Shown piece after piece: positions 31,508 to 42,665 of a stretch of DNA of 64,000 nucleotides. This DNA is from Gnetum montanum (lineage: Eukaryota > Streptophyta > Gnetopsida > Gnetales > Gnetaceae). The stretch lies in NCBI GenBank assembly GCA_015680685.1, contig MNCI01030754.1:480426-544425 (forward strand), read 5' to 3'. Positions within the stretch are counted from its first letter, which is position 1; the number at the start of each line of letters is the position of its first letter. Under the pieces are notes generated by a model. The model saw nothing but the letters and a program-made list of their open reading frames with translations. It did not search any database and was not told the origin of the DNA. The position numbers and the translations under genes were made by a program.

Positions 31508-34500
31508 AGTGTTTCTCTATTTCAGATCTTGCTTGACCTAGGTGAGAGTGCTCAAAAGGTCTTGGCCACTTTCCTGTTTACTACCTTTCTCCTCTTCTAT
31601 TCGTCCCAGAAGATGAATTTCCCGAGGAAGGGTAGTTTCGGGTTTGGGTTCAGAGTCTCTTGGGTGAGGTGGCAAAGAATGTGCACGCATAGCAGTGTTA
31701 TCCTTCGATGACAAGGGCGTAGATGTAGGGGGTGAGAGCATAGGCTTGGAAGTACCTAGGGCGGTGCTTTCCCTCAACATCTCACCCATGAAGCGTACTT
31801 CCCATTTCTTAGGATGAGGAGGTTGTAAAGCTGTCTTATGCGGGTTGGGGGTTGTTGGATGGCTTGACCCCCTAATAACGAATGGTGCTAATGGTGTTAG
31901 TGTGCGAGGCGGTGCGATTTTGCTATTTATAGGTGGTGTAGGGGCAAATTCCCGAGGAACAAATGGTGCAAGGGGAGATGTCTGGGGAGGGACTCTCAAG
32001 ATAAAAGGTTGTTGTGGATTTTGATTAGCCGTTGCTGGTGCCGGTGTGCTACGCTGAGACACACAGACCACAAACGACTGTTGGGGCAGTCTAGAATTAC
32101 TGTTAATGCTGATGGTGTTGATAATGTAACCGGCATTGTTGGCGTTGAGAGGATCCATGTAAATGTGTAGGGATTGATTCTTAGGATGTATTGGGTTGCT
32201 TTTTTCTAACACCAGTTTCCCCTGATCAATCATCGTTTGGATGTCATCTTTCAACACCATGCAGTAATTTGTGTCGTGACCACACTGTTGATGGTAGTCA
32301 CAGAACTGCTCTAACTTGAAACCCTTAGGAACTGGGGGCTCATTGGGCAAAGCCAACGAGGAATTCCTGAGGAGTTCACAGTACCGCTGATACTTCCTAG
32401 TTCCTTCCTCCGACATCTGCTTGTGTTGGATGTACCCTACCACCAGTAATTGCTTTAGAAGATCTGAAGGATTAACAAGCAACAAGGTATACTTTGAGCG
32501 ATCTTTACGCTCAAACTTTGATTTAGGTGGAGGTGCAGATGTAGAAGGTTGAGGTGCGTTGCCTTGTTTGGGAATGGGATTAGTTGCAGGTGTGACCAAT
32601 TTTTTGTTTTTCTTGTTACTGTTGTTGGGTTTGGCTTCGTTGGCCACAGCGGCCACTGTGGCTATTGCAACCTTACCCTTGTCCTTGTCCTTCTTCATGA
32701 AGGTGTTCTTGTATGCAATGTAGGCTGGGTCTTTGCTTGCCTCAGCCGCACCCTGTATGCTCTTAGTCTGGGTGAAAGCCTAACTGAGAGTGTGCAGAGC
32801 GAGATAATACAACTTAGACTTAATAAATTTGTTCACTACACCCTTAAAGACAACCATCAAGTGGGCCTCTGCGATGGGCTCGTGGATTTTGTTAAGGGTA
32901 GCACTCCAGTGTTGGATGAACTTTTGGACTAGTTCTAGCGGATCTTGTTTTATGCTCATCAACTGATCTAGCGTGACCTTTGGTCTCAAGTTGTATTTGA
33001 AATGCATCACAAACTGGGTCAAAAGCTCCTCTACGGTTGAGATGGAGGAGCGTGGAAGTGCGCGGAACCAATCTAGGATTTTTCTAATCAAAGACATGGT
33101 AAAGACACGAATGACCATGTGTGGCCATTATTGCAGAATAAGGGACTCGAACCTAAATGTAACAAGGTATGCGTTGGGATCCCCCTCCCCATTGTATTTC
33201 ATGAAATAGGGCAGTGACATCCCTGAGGGTAACGTTAGTGCAAGGACTACTGGGCTAATGGGATTGTCCTGGTAGAAGTCCATGACTTGTACCGTATTAG
33301 ACCAGATAGCCTTGAGGTGTTTTATTTCCTCAGTAAGGGTCTAGATAAGCTGGAACACTTGATCCAGACCCAAGAATGATGTAGGCGTTTGGGGAACTGC
33401 TGGGGCAGTCCCATTTATGGAGTGGTAGGGGCAGCAACGTGACCCATCAGTGGTGCCATTGGGATGGCCCCTATGAACTGTGTTGCTTGTGATGTCCACC
33501 ACCCGGTAGGTGGTGCTATTGTAGCAACAACTGAGGGTTGCGCTACGAGGTAGGCCATTTGCTTAGCCAGTGGGATAGGCCAAAGTCCCACATTAGGTTG
33601 TACCATTTGTGGGGCTTGGTAGGTTTCATGGCGAACGTAGTGAGACATCTGCGATGGTAGCGTAGCAGGAGGAGAATTGAATGGGGTCCACCATGTGGAT
33701 GGGCCTGGGCTCACTGCTAACGGTGGGACAGGTGTAAATGTAGGATTGGAAGTGGAAGCTGCACATGACTATGAGATAGGTACTGTGTGAACATGTGGCA
33801 AGGTAGCCGTGATCAGTGCATGATGGGATGCAGGAATGGATTGATGAACAGTTTGCAGAGGAAGAGTGACTAAGAATGAAATAGGGGACTAGGGGCATTG
33901 ATACGCTAAGGACATGACATGTCTACCCATTGCTGATGTAATTGCAAGTTGCAACAATGCAGACGTGATCATGAAGGGAGCAGTGGTAGACAATGGGTTC
34001 ATCCAAAAGGATGGGGTAGGAGGGATGGTGGTAGGGTTGGTTTGACACCCCCCCACCCTTCGAATTGAGAATCCAGTTCCTCCTGTCTGTCCTGGAAAGC
34101 CTCTTCATGATGGGACACTGTGTCTTGCAACTCCCCAAGCCTAGTCACCTGGATCAGTTGATCTATAAGCCATTGGTTCATTTACGTTAAAGAGATGGAA
34201 ATGCTGGGAGTGGGAATGAATTCCTTCCCATTGCAGTAAGCAAACTCGAAGCTACGTTTGTCTTTGAGTTCTTGCGCATCTAAGGGTAGGCTTGCCTGCA
34301 CCTTAGTGCAGAGAAAATTATATCGTTCGTGTTACTAAGCCAAGCCCTCAGGTCCTCAGTTTTGGATCCTAAGAGATCAACATGGCCCTAGCACTGGGCT
34401 GGGCAACTGTTCGGCACCTGCGATGCCTTGAGCCGTGAGGGGAACCTCAACGTTAAAGGTGTTAGCAACGGTGCTTGAGGAAATCATTGTCGCAAAGCTA
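31508..34500 (-). pseudogene. Gag of the inner element
   Basis: Minus strand. A possible start lies near 34490 (MISSSTVANTF). A coiled-coil segment near 34180-34000 (LGELQDTVSHHEEAFQDRQE) and a Pro/Thr/His-rich low-complexity region follow. The core Gag domain is open at 33118-32780: WFRALPRSSISTVEELL, FKYNLRPKVTLDQLMSIKQD, LVVF/KGVVNKFIKSKLYYLAL. The largest frame, 32698-31538 (386 codons), holds a basic stretch and the Tat-type zinc motif CDYHQQCGHDTNYCMVLKDD, then a Pro-rich tail. A stop near 32770 splits core and tail. Plus-strand ORFs in this range are shadows. Confidence 0.88.
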
Positions 34501-34895
34501 AAAGGCTTCGCAAACAAGGAAAACAAGGAGATCAAAAGGTAATCAAAGGCTTTACATCCTGTAGGGTCCCAAAAGAACCGTCGGAGTGACCAATCTACAC
34601 CACACAATGTGCAAACAACCGCAAAAGGGTGTCACATTTATGCTAGTACATGATAGGGTACAAAACACATGCAAAACTACCGTGAAAAAAAGGGGTCAAA
34701 TGGCGATCGGAGGCTTTAGGTCCTGGAGGGTTTCGAAGGAACCTTCGAAGCAACCAATCTGCACCACACAATGCATAAATAACCACAAAAGGCTATCAAG
34801 TTTACGCTAGTACATTTTGGGGTATAGAACGCACATAGGACTACTGTAAAACACGAAAAGGGCAGTAAAAGGCCCTCCTTCTAGTGCTAGAAAAC
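34501..34895. other. Leader of the inner element between 5' LTR and gag
   Basis: Contains a duplicated segment (around 34570-34660 and 34730-34830: CCAATCTNCACCACACAATG...CGCTAGTACAT). The primer site should lie just below 34896 on the minus strand, but no standard tRNA complement was recognised there. Confidence 0.5.
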
Positions 34896-36613
34896 TGTAG
34901 TGACTAAAAACATCAGTGGCTAGAAACACCAAGAGGTCGTCAATCAAACAGTCTTAACCCCGGATCCACATGAGGGCCATGCTGGATAAAACAGAAACAG
35001 GGTGCGCTAAACAGTCTGGTCGATCAGACAAGGACTTAGTCGGTGTCACTAAACCTTTTGCAAACGTGTAATTTGAAAATCATGTTTATAGCATAAAATA
35101 ATAATTATTATATGCAAGGAAAAGAAAATGATGTAAAATGCAATGATAAGCAGGAGAATAACGTAAATTGGAGTTAATAAATGCACCGCTTCAAGACTAC
35201 AGCTTTACTTTGTCAAAGTGGATACAATCGGTTGCGCAATGTTGGGAAGCACAAAGATCCCAAAAGTAACCAAGACATTCAAAGCAAGCCAACTATGTGC
35301 TTGAACGCAGATTCAAGAGCTAATGATGCAAAATGCTACAAAGGTAATAGAAAAGGGCTAATAGAATGCCAAACAAGAATGCCAACTATTTGATTTTTTT
35401 ATCAACTCACAAAATGTTTACAATGCTCAAGATTTCCAACTCTTTTAATTCCCAAACTGCCAACCGTGCCAAATTTTCCAACTTGCCAAGCCATTCAAAC
35501 TGCCAACAAGAATTACTAGTTTGCCAACTTTCCAACTTGTTAACAGATTTTTCAATCAATTTTTCAACCCCTTAAGCATTGCTCGTCGAGGTATTTATAG
35601 GGCTAGGAGCATGCGAGAAATGTGGTTTGGATGCCACGTGTCATGGACCCGTAAGATGTTAATGTGTCCATGCTACATGGAGATGCAAAGCTGATTGATG
35701 AGCCTGCTGCATAGTAATCACGCTATTGGAACTGGAGATGCCAAGATTAGGTGTGCCAACAATGCAAACAAGAAGTGAAGTGCACCGATGTAGCATAGCT
35801 GCCTGCTACATTGTGCTACGCAGTGGAGCATAGCTACTTGCTACATTGCGCTACGCTATGTAGCGTATTATAGCATAGCTACCAGTTTGAAGAAGAAATT
35901 TGTGTTTAGAGTTAATTGCATGTGCTGGAAGCCTTTGAAGTGTATTGGCTAATTCTACATGTTTGCTACACTGCGTAGCATAGCATAGCATAGCAACTGA
36001 CCTTAACTGCAATTTGCACTTAAGTTCTGATGATCATGCTAACAATATGCAACCTTTGTTCTCTACGATGTAAAGCCTTTGAACTTGCTAATCCTGCATT
36101 TTGAGATGCCTTTTGTCGTTCTTGCATCATCACTACGTCGTGCTACGCTATGTAGCATAGCATAGCGTAGTAGCCAACATAGCCTATTTTTTGCTTAATC
36201 CACCACTTTTCTAGTAAGAGGAGCTTTGCTGAAGGACTTAAAGTTGAACAAGACAAGTGGTTTTGAAGGCCAAAGTGCTTACCGAGTGAAATTGTAATCA
36301 CTAGGAAAGCTGGGCCTTTCTGTCTTGCTTTTGCTATGCTATGCTACACTGCGTAGCATAGCACTTCATCTTGCAATAGTTCATAGTTGATTGTCTGAGA
36401 AACTGTCTCTTAAGGCCTACTATGCTACATAGCGTAACAAAATCCTTGACTAGAAAACTTGTCGAACTATTTCATTAATCCTGAGCACCGTCGACAACTC
36501 TCAGCATCCTGCCAAACCATCATGAGGCTACACTTGTGGGAATGTGAGCCTCATGTCCAAGACCTTGGTGACCCTGGTGAAGAAAGAGTGCGTTGAAAAT
36601 TTAGGGTGTTTCA
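34896..36613 (-). repeat. 5' LTR of the inner element
   Basis: 1718 bp, homologous to 17997-19833. On the plus strand it runs from TGTAGTGACT to GTTTCA. It drives the minus-strand gag-pol. GCTAC/GTAGC palindromes occur at about 35800-35885, 35965-36000, 36135-36170, 36335-36365 and 36420-36440. Confidence 0.93.
35592..35599 (-). promoter_or_regulatory. LTR TATA box (inner element)
   Basis: TATAAATA on the minus strand in an AGCCCTATAAATACC context. The same box is at 18691-18698 in the other LTR, so it is conserved between LTRs. It is a good candidate for the gag-pol promoter. Confidence 0.6.
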
Positions 36614-36618
36614 TATCC
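36614..36618. repeat. Target site duplication TATCC (right)
   Basis: Partner of 17992-17996. Confidence 0.95.
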
Positions 36619-37700
36619 TTGATAAGAAAAATGTGGTAGTCGATGCCCTTAGTCAAATGTAAAACTTAATGATAAGTGTGGTAACAACCCTTGTGGAAGA
36701 AGAAATTAAGGAACAAATAAAAGGATATCCTTATTTTAAGAAAATTTTAACCAATATTTCCTTTGAGCCTCGATATTAACTTACCTCTAACAGTGTATTA
36801 ATGAAAGGACAAAGAGTGTGCTTACTAGAAGGAAATTGGAGACTAAGGTTGTTATGTGAAGCACATGAAGTACCATATGTAGGACATAAAGGTTATATTA
36901 AGACTTATATGATGATATGAAAATCTTATTTTTGTCTTGGAATGAAGAATTATGTGTCCTCATACATTAAAAATTGTTCAACATGCCAAAGAATAAAAGT
37001 TGAATAGAGAAAACCCATTGGATTATTAAAACCTATGGAAGTCTCAACTTGGAAATGGGAAGATGCCATCGTGGATTTTATTATGGGATTGCTAATAACC
37101 AAAAAGGAAAATGACTCAATTTTGGTAGTGGTTGATCTTCTATCAAAGATGGCACATTTTATAGCTTTGAAATATACAAACATAGCAAAAGAAGTAGCAC
37201 AAAAATCTGTACATGAAGTATTTCGATTGCATGGTTGTCCAAAATTTATCACCTTAGACCAAGATCCCAAGTTCATATTTGAATTTTGGAAAAATTTCTT
37301 CAAGGAGCTTGGAACCTAGCTAAAATTTAGCACAACTTATCATTTTGAGACTGATGGGAAAACCGAACGTGTGAATAGAATATTAGAAGATATTCTATGA
37401 AGCTATGTTGGGAGTAGACCAAAAATGTGGGAGAATTATTTGCACCTAGCAAAATTTTCCTATAATAACAATTATCAAGGTTCCATACATCAAACCCTAT
37501 TCAAAGTAGTGTATGGACGTAATTGTCATACACCACTAACTTGGACAAATCCAACCTTAAGAACAAAATGAAAGGAAGAAGAAATGAAAATAATGAAAAA
37601 CATTATCATAAGAGTTAAAAAATTCATAAGCTGCTCAAGATAAATATAAAGAATATGTAGATCAACATTGACTTAAAAAAGAACTCCAAGTAGGAGATTA
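36619..37700 (+). pseudogene. Integrase of the outer element
   Basis: Continues the outer pol frame after the insertion: DKKNVVVDALSQM, then the zinc-binding domain (CEAHEVPYVGHKGYIKTY with H...H, and CSTCQRIKVE with the Cys pair). The catalytic core follows: WEDAIVDFIMGL (Asp), VVVDLLSKMAHFIALKYT, FITLDQDPKFI (Asp), TDGKTERVNRILEDIL (Glu). All three catalytic residues are present. Frame 37035-37319 is open for 94 codons; TAG and TGA stops break the rest. WENYLHLAKFSYNNNYQ and SIHQTLFKVVYGR close the core. Confidence 0.92.
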
Positions 37701-37707
37701 AGTACTA

Positions 37708-38100
37708 TTGAGAGTAAAACCTTTCAGAAGTTCTCTTAAACTTGGAAAATATACTATATTGGCACCTAGATATTGTGGACCTTTTGAAATCTCTGAAAGA
37801 ATTGGCGAAGTAGCATATTGGTTAAATCTTCCAGCAACCTTAAAAATTCATCCAATTTTCCATGTAAGCTTGCTAAAGAAATTTCATGAAAATGATGTAC
37901 CATATGTGTTGGACTAGAATAATTTTCCATTGCAATCCAATTCTAGCTTTGAAGTTAAACCCATTACAATTAAGAACCAATGAATCAAGCAATTGTGAAA
38001 TAAAACTATTAGTAGAGTACTTGTTCAATGATCAAATTGTGATCAGCAAACTTGGGAAAATAGGGAGTTTATGTTTAATGATTACCCCAAACTTTTGATC
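37708..38100 (+). pseudogene. Integrase C-terminus and chromodomain-like end of the outer element
   Basis: The open frame 37708-37917 carries the GPY-type C-terminal module: [39 protein letters not shown]. After a frameshift near 37917, LVQ-SNCD-QQTWENREFMFNDYPKL at 38010-38095 resembles a chromodomain (LVxW, TWE and the final YP). Chromodomains direct integration into heterochromatin in chromoviruses. Frames are disrupted, so the domain call rests on short motifs. Confidence 0.75.
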
Positions 38101-38287
38101 ATCATGATATTGAATGATAAATTATATTTATTATTGATATAATAAATTATTTTTTATAATTTCTAGTTTTCTATTTGTATAGATGATAATGAGGAAAATA
38201 AAGGAACTAAAGTTGAGGAGCATAACGATGAATCAAAAACTAAGCAACTAAATATAGAGGAAGCGCTTGAGGATGAGCTAGATGCCT
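38101..38287. other. 3' untranslated region of the outer element
   Basis: AT-rich, then an acidic-like open piece (38180-38290, DDNEENKGTKVEEHNDES...), which may be the end of the pol polyprotein. Confidence 0.4.
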
Positions 38288-38299
38288 AAGGGGGGTAGA
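38288..38299 (+). promoter_or_regulatory. Polypurine tract of the outer element
   Basis: AAGGGGGGTAGA directly before the 3' LTR at 38301. This is the expected priming site for plus-strand DNA synthesis. Confidence 0.9.
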
Positions 38300-38300
38300 T

Positions 38301-38808
38301 TGTAACATCTCATCCCTTGTTAAGGATGGAAAAAATTGTAAACAATGTAATTAACCTTCAAATGAAGGGGCAACTCATTATGAGGAGTTACAATTATTCA
38401 TGTATCCCTTGGGAAAGGGTTTGATCCATGCCATTTATGGTTAGGTATAGAGATTGTGTTGGCATGGAGTTGCAGAGCCAGGAGAAGCAAGTGATGGGAG
38501 CCAAGTGAAGTGGAAAAAGAAGGAACTGATCACCCCTTTGGCTAGACAACTTAACTGTGGTGGAAGTGCTAGATTGCCTCTAAGGCTTAAGTGGTATAGG
38601 AAGATAACATAGAGGGCGTTACCATACTCTCTTCTATTAATAAAATTTTTTCATTTTCCTCTTTATATTCAAAAGTACCAATTATTTATTTACTAGTTAA
38701 TTCATTTATTAAGTATTTATGATGTTTCCATTATGTTATCTAAGAAAACAATGATTGTGATAAATTAACTGATCGTATCTTTATGACATCCAAGAATGAG
38801 ATGTCACA
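38301..38808 (+). repeat. 3' LTR of the outer element
   Basis: 508 bp, TGTAAC...GTCACA, partner of 10435-10942. Confidence 0.95.
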
Positions 38809-38813
38809 AACAT
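38809..38813. repeat. Target site duplication AACAT (right)
   Basis: Partner of 10430-10434. Confidence 0.95.
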
Positions 38814-38960
38814 TGTACCTATAATTGAAAGATACAAAAGTTAAATATCTATATGATTTTTCCCAAGATATATTAAAGTATATCTACTAATAAAAATGAA
38901 TGCAATGGTGATGTGGCTGATAATATTACTTTCTCTTATGCGGTGTTTCTTTTGGATTGC
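38814..38960 (-). pseudogene. Helitron replicase/helicase relic, continuation
   Basis: Host sequence resuming after the outer element. With the piece above 10300 it would continue the N-terminal side of the Helitron protein, whose NEFRLNVHNRIKLQT motif sits just left of the insertion at about 10330-10365. No Rep tyrosine motif was found beyond, so the replicase part is lost or unrecognisable. Confidence 0.5.
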
Positions 38961-40440
38961 TTATTTTGGTTTTTAGCTTTCATCTAGGGGGTGAGATAAG
39001 CTTTTGTCTTATTGTGAGTGACTGGGGGTCATATTCCAACTTTGGGCTCTGTTAAGGCTTTGGTTTTAAGGTTTTTCTCTGATCTGTGGCTCACCTTAAC
39101 AAACCCCCTACCTCTACCAATTCTTTCTTGAAGAATACATGCACTAGTCATAGATGGCAAAAAGAGTAGCAATCATGTCATGGTTTGCATTGGGGAACAT
39201 GATACATCTAGCACACCTCTCTTAAAAACTAGCCAACATTATGCTTATCATCATGGTTTCTACGACATGCAACATCCTCCGAACAAAATCCCTCATCAGA
39301 GACACTGACATAGATACAACCACTTGTTACTCCATTGAATTCATCAAGATCGCATTGCCAATGGTGGAGGGGCTACCAACAGGCATGGAGAACACGAAAG
39401 ACATGCAGGGGCCAGAGTAGTTGATGAAGCTCATGAATGCATTCTTTCTACTTAATGACCTCCTCACTCACCTACTCCTTGACCTTGCCCTGGACTATGT
39501 CATTAGCGTCCTGCTCGCGAGTGGTAACCTCAACATTCTCACAGTGCTCTTCTTGGTCTTCAATGTGTCCTCCTTCATGGGAAACTGGTACATAGCCATG
39601 AACCTTGTACTATCATTACTCTAGGATGGCCTACTTCCATAGAGGCCCTTGTTGGGGCTGCTACTCTCTACCCTCTACAAGGCCATCCACAATCTGCGTA
39701 CCACCATTGCTCATTATGCTCTAGCCTATTGCTTCGACCCCTGCATGCCACTGCCACTACCAGAAACATTGCCCTGCCACACGCACTTTTTCATCATTAC
39801 TACCTACTCATCACTACATAAGTATAGTTGTGGTAGCTCTTCCAAGCATTGTGCCTCCCACACACTTTTCCAAGACATTGGCTTGTAACTTCCTACCATC
39901 GATGTGCTAATCTGACATGCTCTATGTCACAAATGCTTATGAGCACAAGCTAGGCATTAGCACCAACATTGATGTGAATGGGGATGAGGACAAGGTGAGA
40001 GTATTCTAGGGCATGGTATGAGGCTTCGTGATGTCAGCAACGATGCAGTGCATTATGGCTCATAGCACAGCATTTGAGTGCAAGAAGGCATGCCCCTACT
40101 GCACTGCCTACATGTGGAACATGACATGGAGAAGGCTTTGTTGTACCTGCCTGGTTGGTAGAATCTAACGTGGCATGATGTGGCAATGGCGACAAAATTC
40201 ATCCTCTCCCACCCACCATCCCACCAAACATGTTGGCCTCTTGGCCAAAATAGAACTTGCTACATGGGACAAGCATCCCAAAAGTATACAAAGTTTCTAT
40301 TTTACAAAAATACAAAATATACAAAAACTATTTTTCAGATGTAGAGGATCCATCTTGTACAAAATTAATCCACCTTGTGTCCCATGTCCTTGTTCCAGTG
40401 TTTCCATGGCTACACTAGGCTCTCTACATTGAAATGCAGG
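38961..40440. other. Unrecognised segment of higher GC content
   Basis: More GC-rich than its surroundings, with three plus-strand ORFs in a row (39421-39624, 39649-39888, 40175-40432). Reading frames contain LGISTNIDVNGDEDKVRVF near 39960, which looks protein-like, but no family is recognised. Its place next to a Helitron relic makes a captured gene fragment possible; that is inference only. Confidence 0.3.
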
Positions 40441-42530
40441 AGGAGTCAAAACCCCTCAAATAAGAAAGGTTATTTTATTTAGCTCTTCATGGAGCATAAA
40501 GGTTCTAACATCAAAATCTAGGGTAAGAAATCCATTCAACAACCTTGTTTCCAAGGGGTGGATCCCACTAAGGAACACTCCACTACTGCATGCAGATGGG
40601 AACATCTAAAAAATTCATAGCTCCCACTACCAATTGAGCAAAATTGGTCTCATAAATATTATTATTTTATTCCAAAAATCTAAAAAAATTTCAAAATAGC
40701 AAAAAATCTATAATAAACAAAATTCCATAAAATTCTCACAAAATTATGCTTATATCATGAACTAATCTAAAATAATCATAGAAGATATGAGAAACAAGCT
40801 AGGAAAAGTTTTCACAATCCCAAAAATTCATCCAAAAGACATAATATAGTCTAAATAAGATTAAATTACAAGTTTCCATATAAAAACAAGCCTAAAACAA
40901 TGAAATTTTATTAGAATCTTGGTATAATGATTAAAATCATAGAAAATTAATGAAAAAATAAAAAGCAGAAAGAAAGTGCATAAAATCCTTAGCTAAATAG
41001 GGTAGCCACATAAAAAGAAACTAAAATAATTTTTCTTACCCACCAAGATGCTCAAAATCAACCTTTTACTTTTCTTTGAACTATCGCATAAGAAACCCCC
41101 ATACAATTCGAACATAAGGCATACCAAAAGCCATAATGTATTTATAAGTAGAAGAATCACATACAGTACAGCCCTGGGCTTGGTACATATTTAGAAATGA
41201 GAAAAACAAGCTTCAAAGAGAAGAAACTAGGCAAAAATCAGGTTTTGTATGAAGAAATGACATAAGAAGGGTTTTTGTTTCAAAAACAAAAAAATGTAAT
41301 GGTAGCAGAATGGGATGGTAGAGAAGAAAAAAAGTCAAGGCAAGGTAGTGGTAAAAGTAATATGCATATAGCATACATTATACGCTATGTATGATGCATA
41401 TACATATAATATATATACTCTATGCATATAATATATACACCATTTTTCCCTCACATAATGTGAAACCACCTTTGTCTTTTAATTTTCATTTTTCTTTTTA
41501 CTTTTTTTAAAAAAATTAAACATCTTCCCTAAGTCTATTTCCTAATTTTTCCTCTCCTCTAATACTCTGAAGGTTTAACACTCCTAACATGCACACAAAG
41601 ACTCCAAATCAAACTTTGTTTAAATCTACAAGATCCTTATCAAGTGCTCTACCTAATCGTATGTTGGAATCTTATCTGGACATTACTTATCATAGTCACC
41701 TAGTCCAATTGCTAAAACTTTTATGGTATTTTAGCAACTAGAAAATGTGATATCTTGAGAACTGTACTCCAATTGTAGAAAACCATGAGCAAATTTTATG
41801 TTTTCAAATATTTTGGACACATTGGTAAGGTTAGATTTTAGGTAGGATATCATTCTAAGGTTCTTATTTAGCAAAGTTGATTTATGCAACATTTAATTAT
41901 AATTAAAAAAACTCCAAATTCTAGTTTCATGAGAAAAAGTAACAAGGAATATGGTCTAGGTAGGATTAGGATCCATAATTACTCCATGAACAAAGTATTA
42001 TATAATCACATGTGAATAATAAAAATAAAATATGCACAACTAGATGAATAAAAGATGTATTACTAAATGTGCATAATAAAGCATAAGCATGCATAACTAA
42101 ATTTGCATACTACAAACTGCATATATGCATAAGGAATAAAATATATAGAGCTAAATACTTGTAAAGGCATGATAACTAATAGAAACAAAACTTTCTTGGG
42201 GTAATTATATTTCAACATTTAATCATAAAATATATCGTAGATCTATGACTAAGCTTTAATAATAGTAAAAAAATAGATACAACACTTTAATAAAATACCT
42301 GATCAAGTATATTACATTAACTTATGTAGGAAGCTAACTACAATAACAATAACAACAATAATATCAGTAACAATAATAATATAATCCTATGATTTAACCA
42401 AGAATATTAGAGCTAATCTATTGAAACACATCTAATAGCATCAAAGAATTAATCACATGCATTAAATTAAATAACTAAACCGTTGTAACGTTTTTAGGTT
42501 GTAACATCAACAATCAAGCTAAAGTCACTA
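40441..42530. repeat. AT-rich LTR-like sequence
   Basis: The block at 41583-41670 (ACTCCAAAT, TTTAAATCTACAAGATCCTTAT, GCTCTAC words) has a counterpart at 44926-45010 inside the probable solo LTR. This suggests a related but older LTR piece here. No coding sequence. Boundaries not found. Confidence 0.35.
41365..41450. repeat. ATGCATATA-type microsatellite
   Basis: Imperfect repeats of GCATATA, ATGCATAT and ATATAT with TACGCTATG near the middle; alternating purine-pyrimidine sequence. Confidence 0.6.
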
Positions 42531-42539
42531 ATGGGGAGA

Positions 42540-42664
42540 TTACGATAATTCTAATAAGAAAAATTAGTAGATATATAGAAGATTGGTACACAAAACTTAA
42601 AGATGTCATATAGGCTTACCATGCAACCTAGAAAATTCCTATAAGCTACTCTCCCTATGAGTTA
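42540..42664 (+). pseudogene. Integrase fragment, left half
   Basis: Plus strand; DWYTKLKDVIWAYHAT and KIPI-YSPYELV match the late integrase core of the Athila-like family also seen at 57610-58590. The frame stops at the insertion of the next feature and the gene resumes at 45324. Confidence 0.75.
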
Positions 42665-42665
42665 G

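Larger units (their letters stand above)
17997..36613 (-). mobile_element. Tat-lineage Ty3/gypsy LTR retrotransposon (inner), minus orientation
   Basis: 18.6 kb element with LTRs at both ends, TATCC duplications and gag, protease, RT, RNase H, a second RNase H and integrase on the minus strand. The second, archaeal-type RNase H after the first is diagnostic of the Tat group (including Ogre/Retand-like elements). A 4.4 kb plus-strand spliced unit lies between protease and RT. Two ~30 bp tandem arrays of one motif flank the RT-integrase block. Pentamer palindromes (GCTAC/GTAGC) occur in both LTRs and in the antisense unit. Confidence 0.93.
10435..38808 (+). mobile_element. Chromodomain Ty3/gypsy LTR retrotransposon (outer), interrupted
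   Basis: Two 508 bp LTRs in direct orientation (10435-10942 and 38301-38808), AACAT duplications, a tRNA-Met-type primer site, a polypurine tract, and gag-protease-RT-RNase H-integrase-chromodomain in plus orientation define one element of about 9.8 kb. An 18.6 kb Tat-type element sits inside it. The C-terminal chromodomain-like segment and the integrase order after RNase H place it in the chromovirus branch. The leader between PBS and gag is unusually long (about 4 kb) and holds an antisense spliced unit, a minisatellite and a 5S rRNA-like segment. By eye the LTRs differ at roughly 10-20% of positions, so insertion is old. Confidence 0.95.

Noticed and set aside
31323-33209. Plus-strand ORFs opposite the inner gag and protease
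   Set aside because: Shadows of clearly identified minus-strand Gag and protease frames.
34860-34895. Primer binding site of the inner element
   Set aside because: The sequence next to the LTR on the minus strand does not match a tRNA 3' end that I can identify with confidence.
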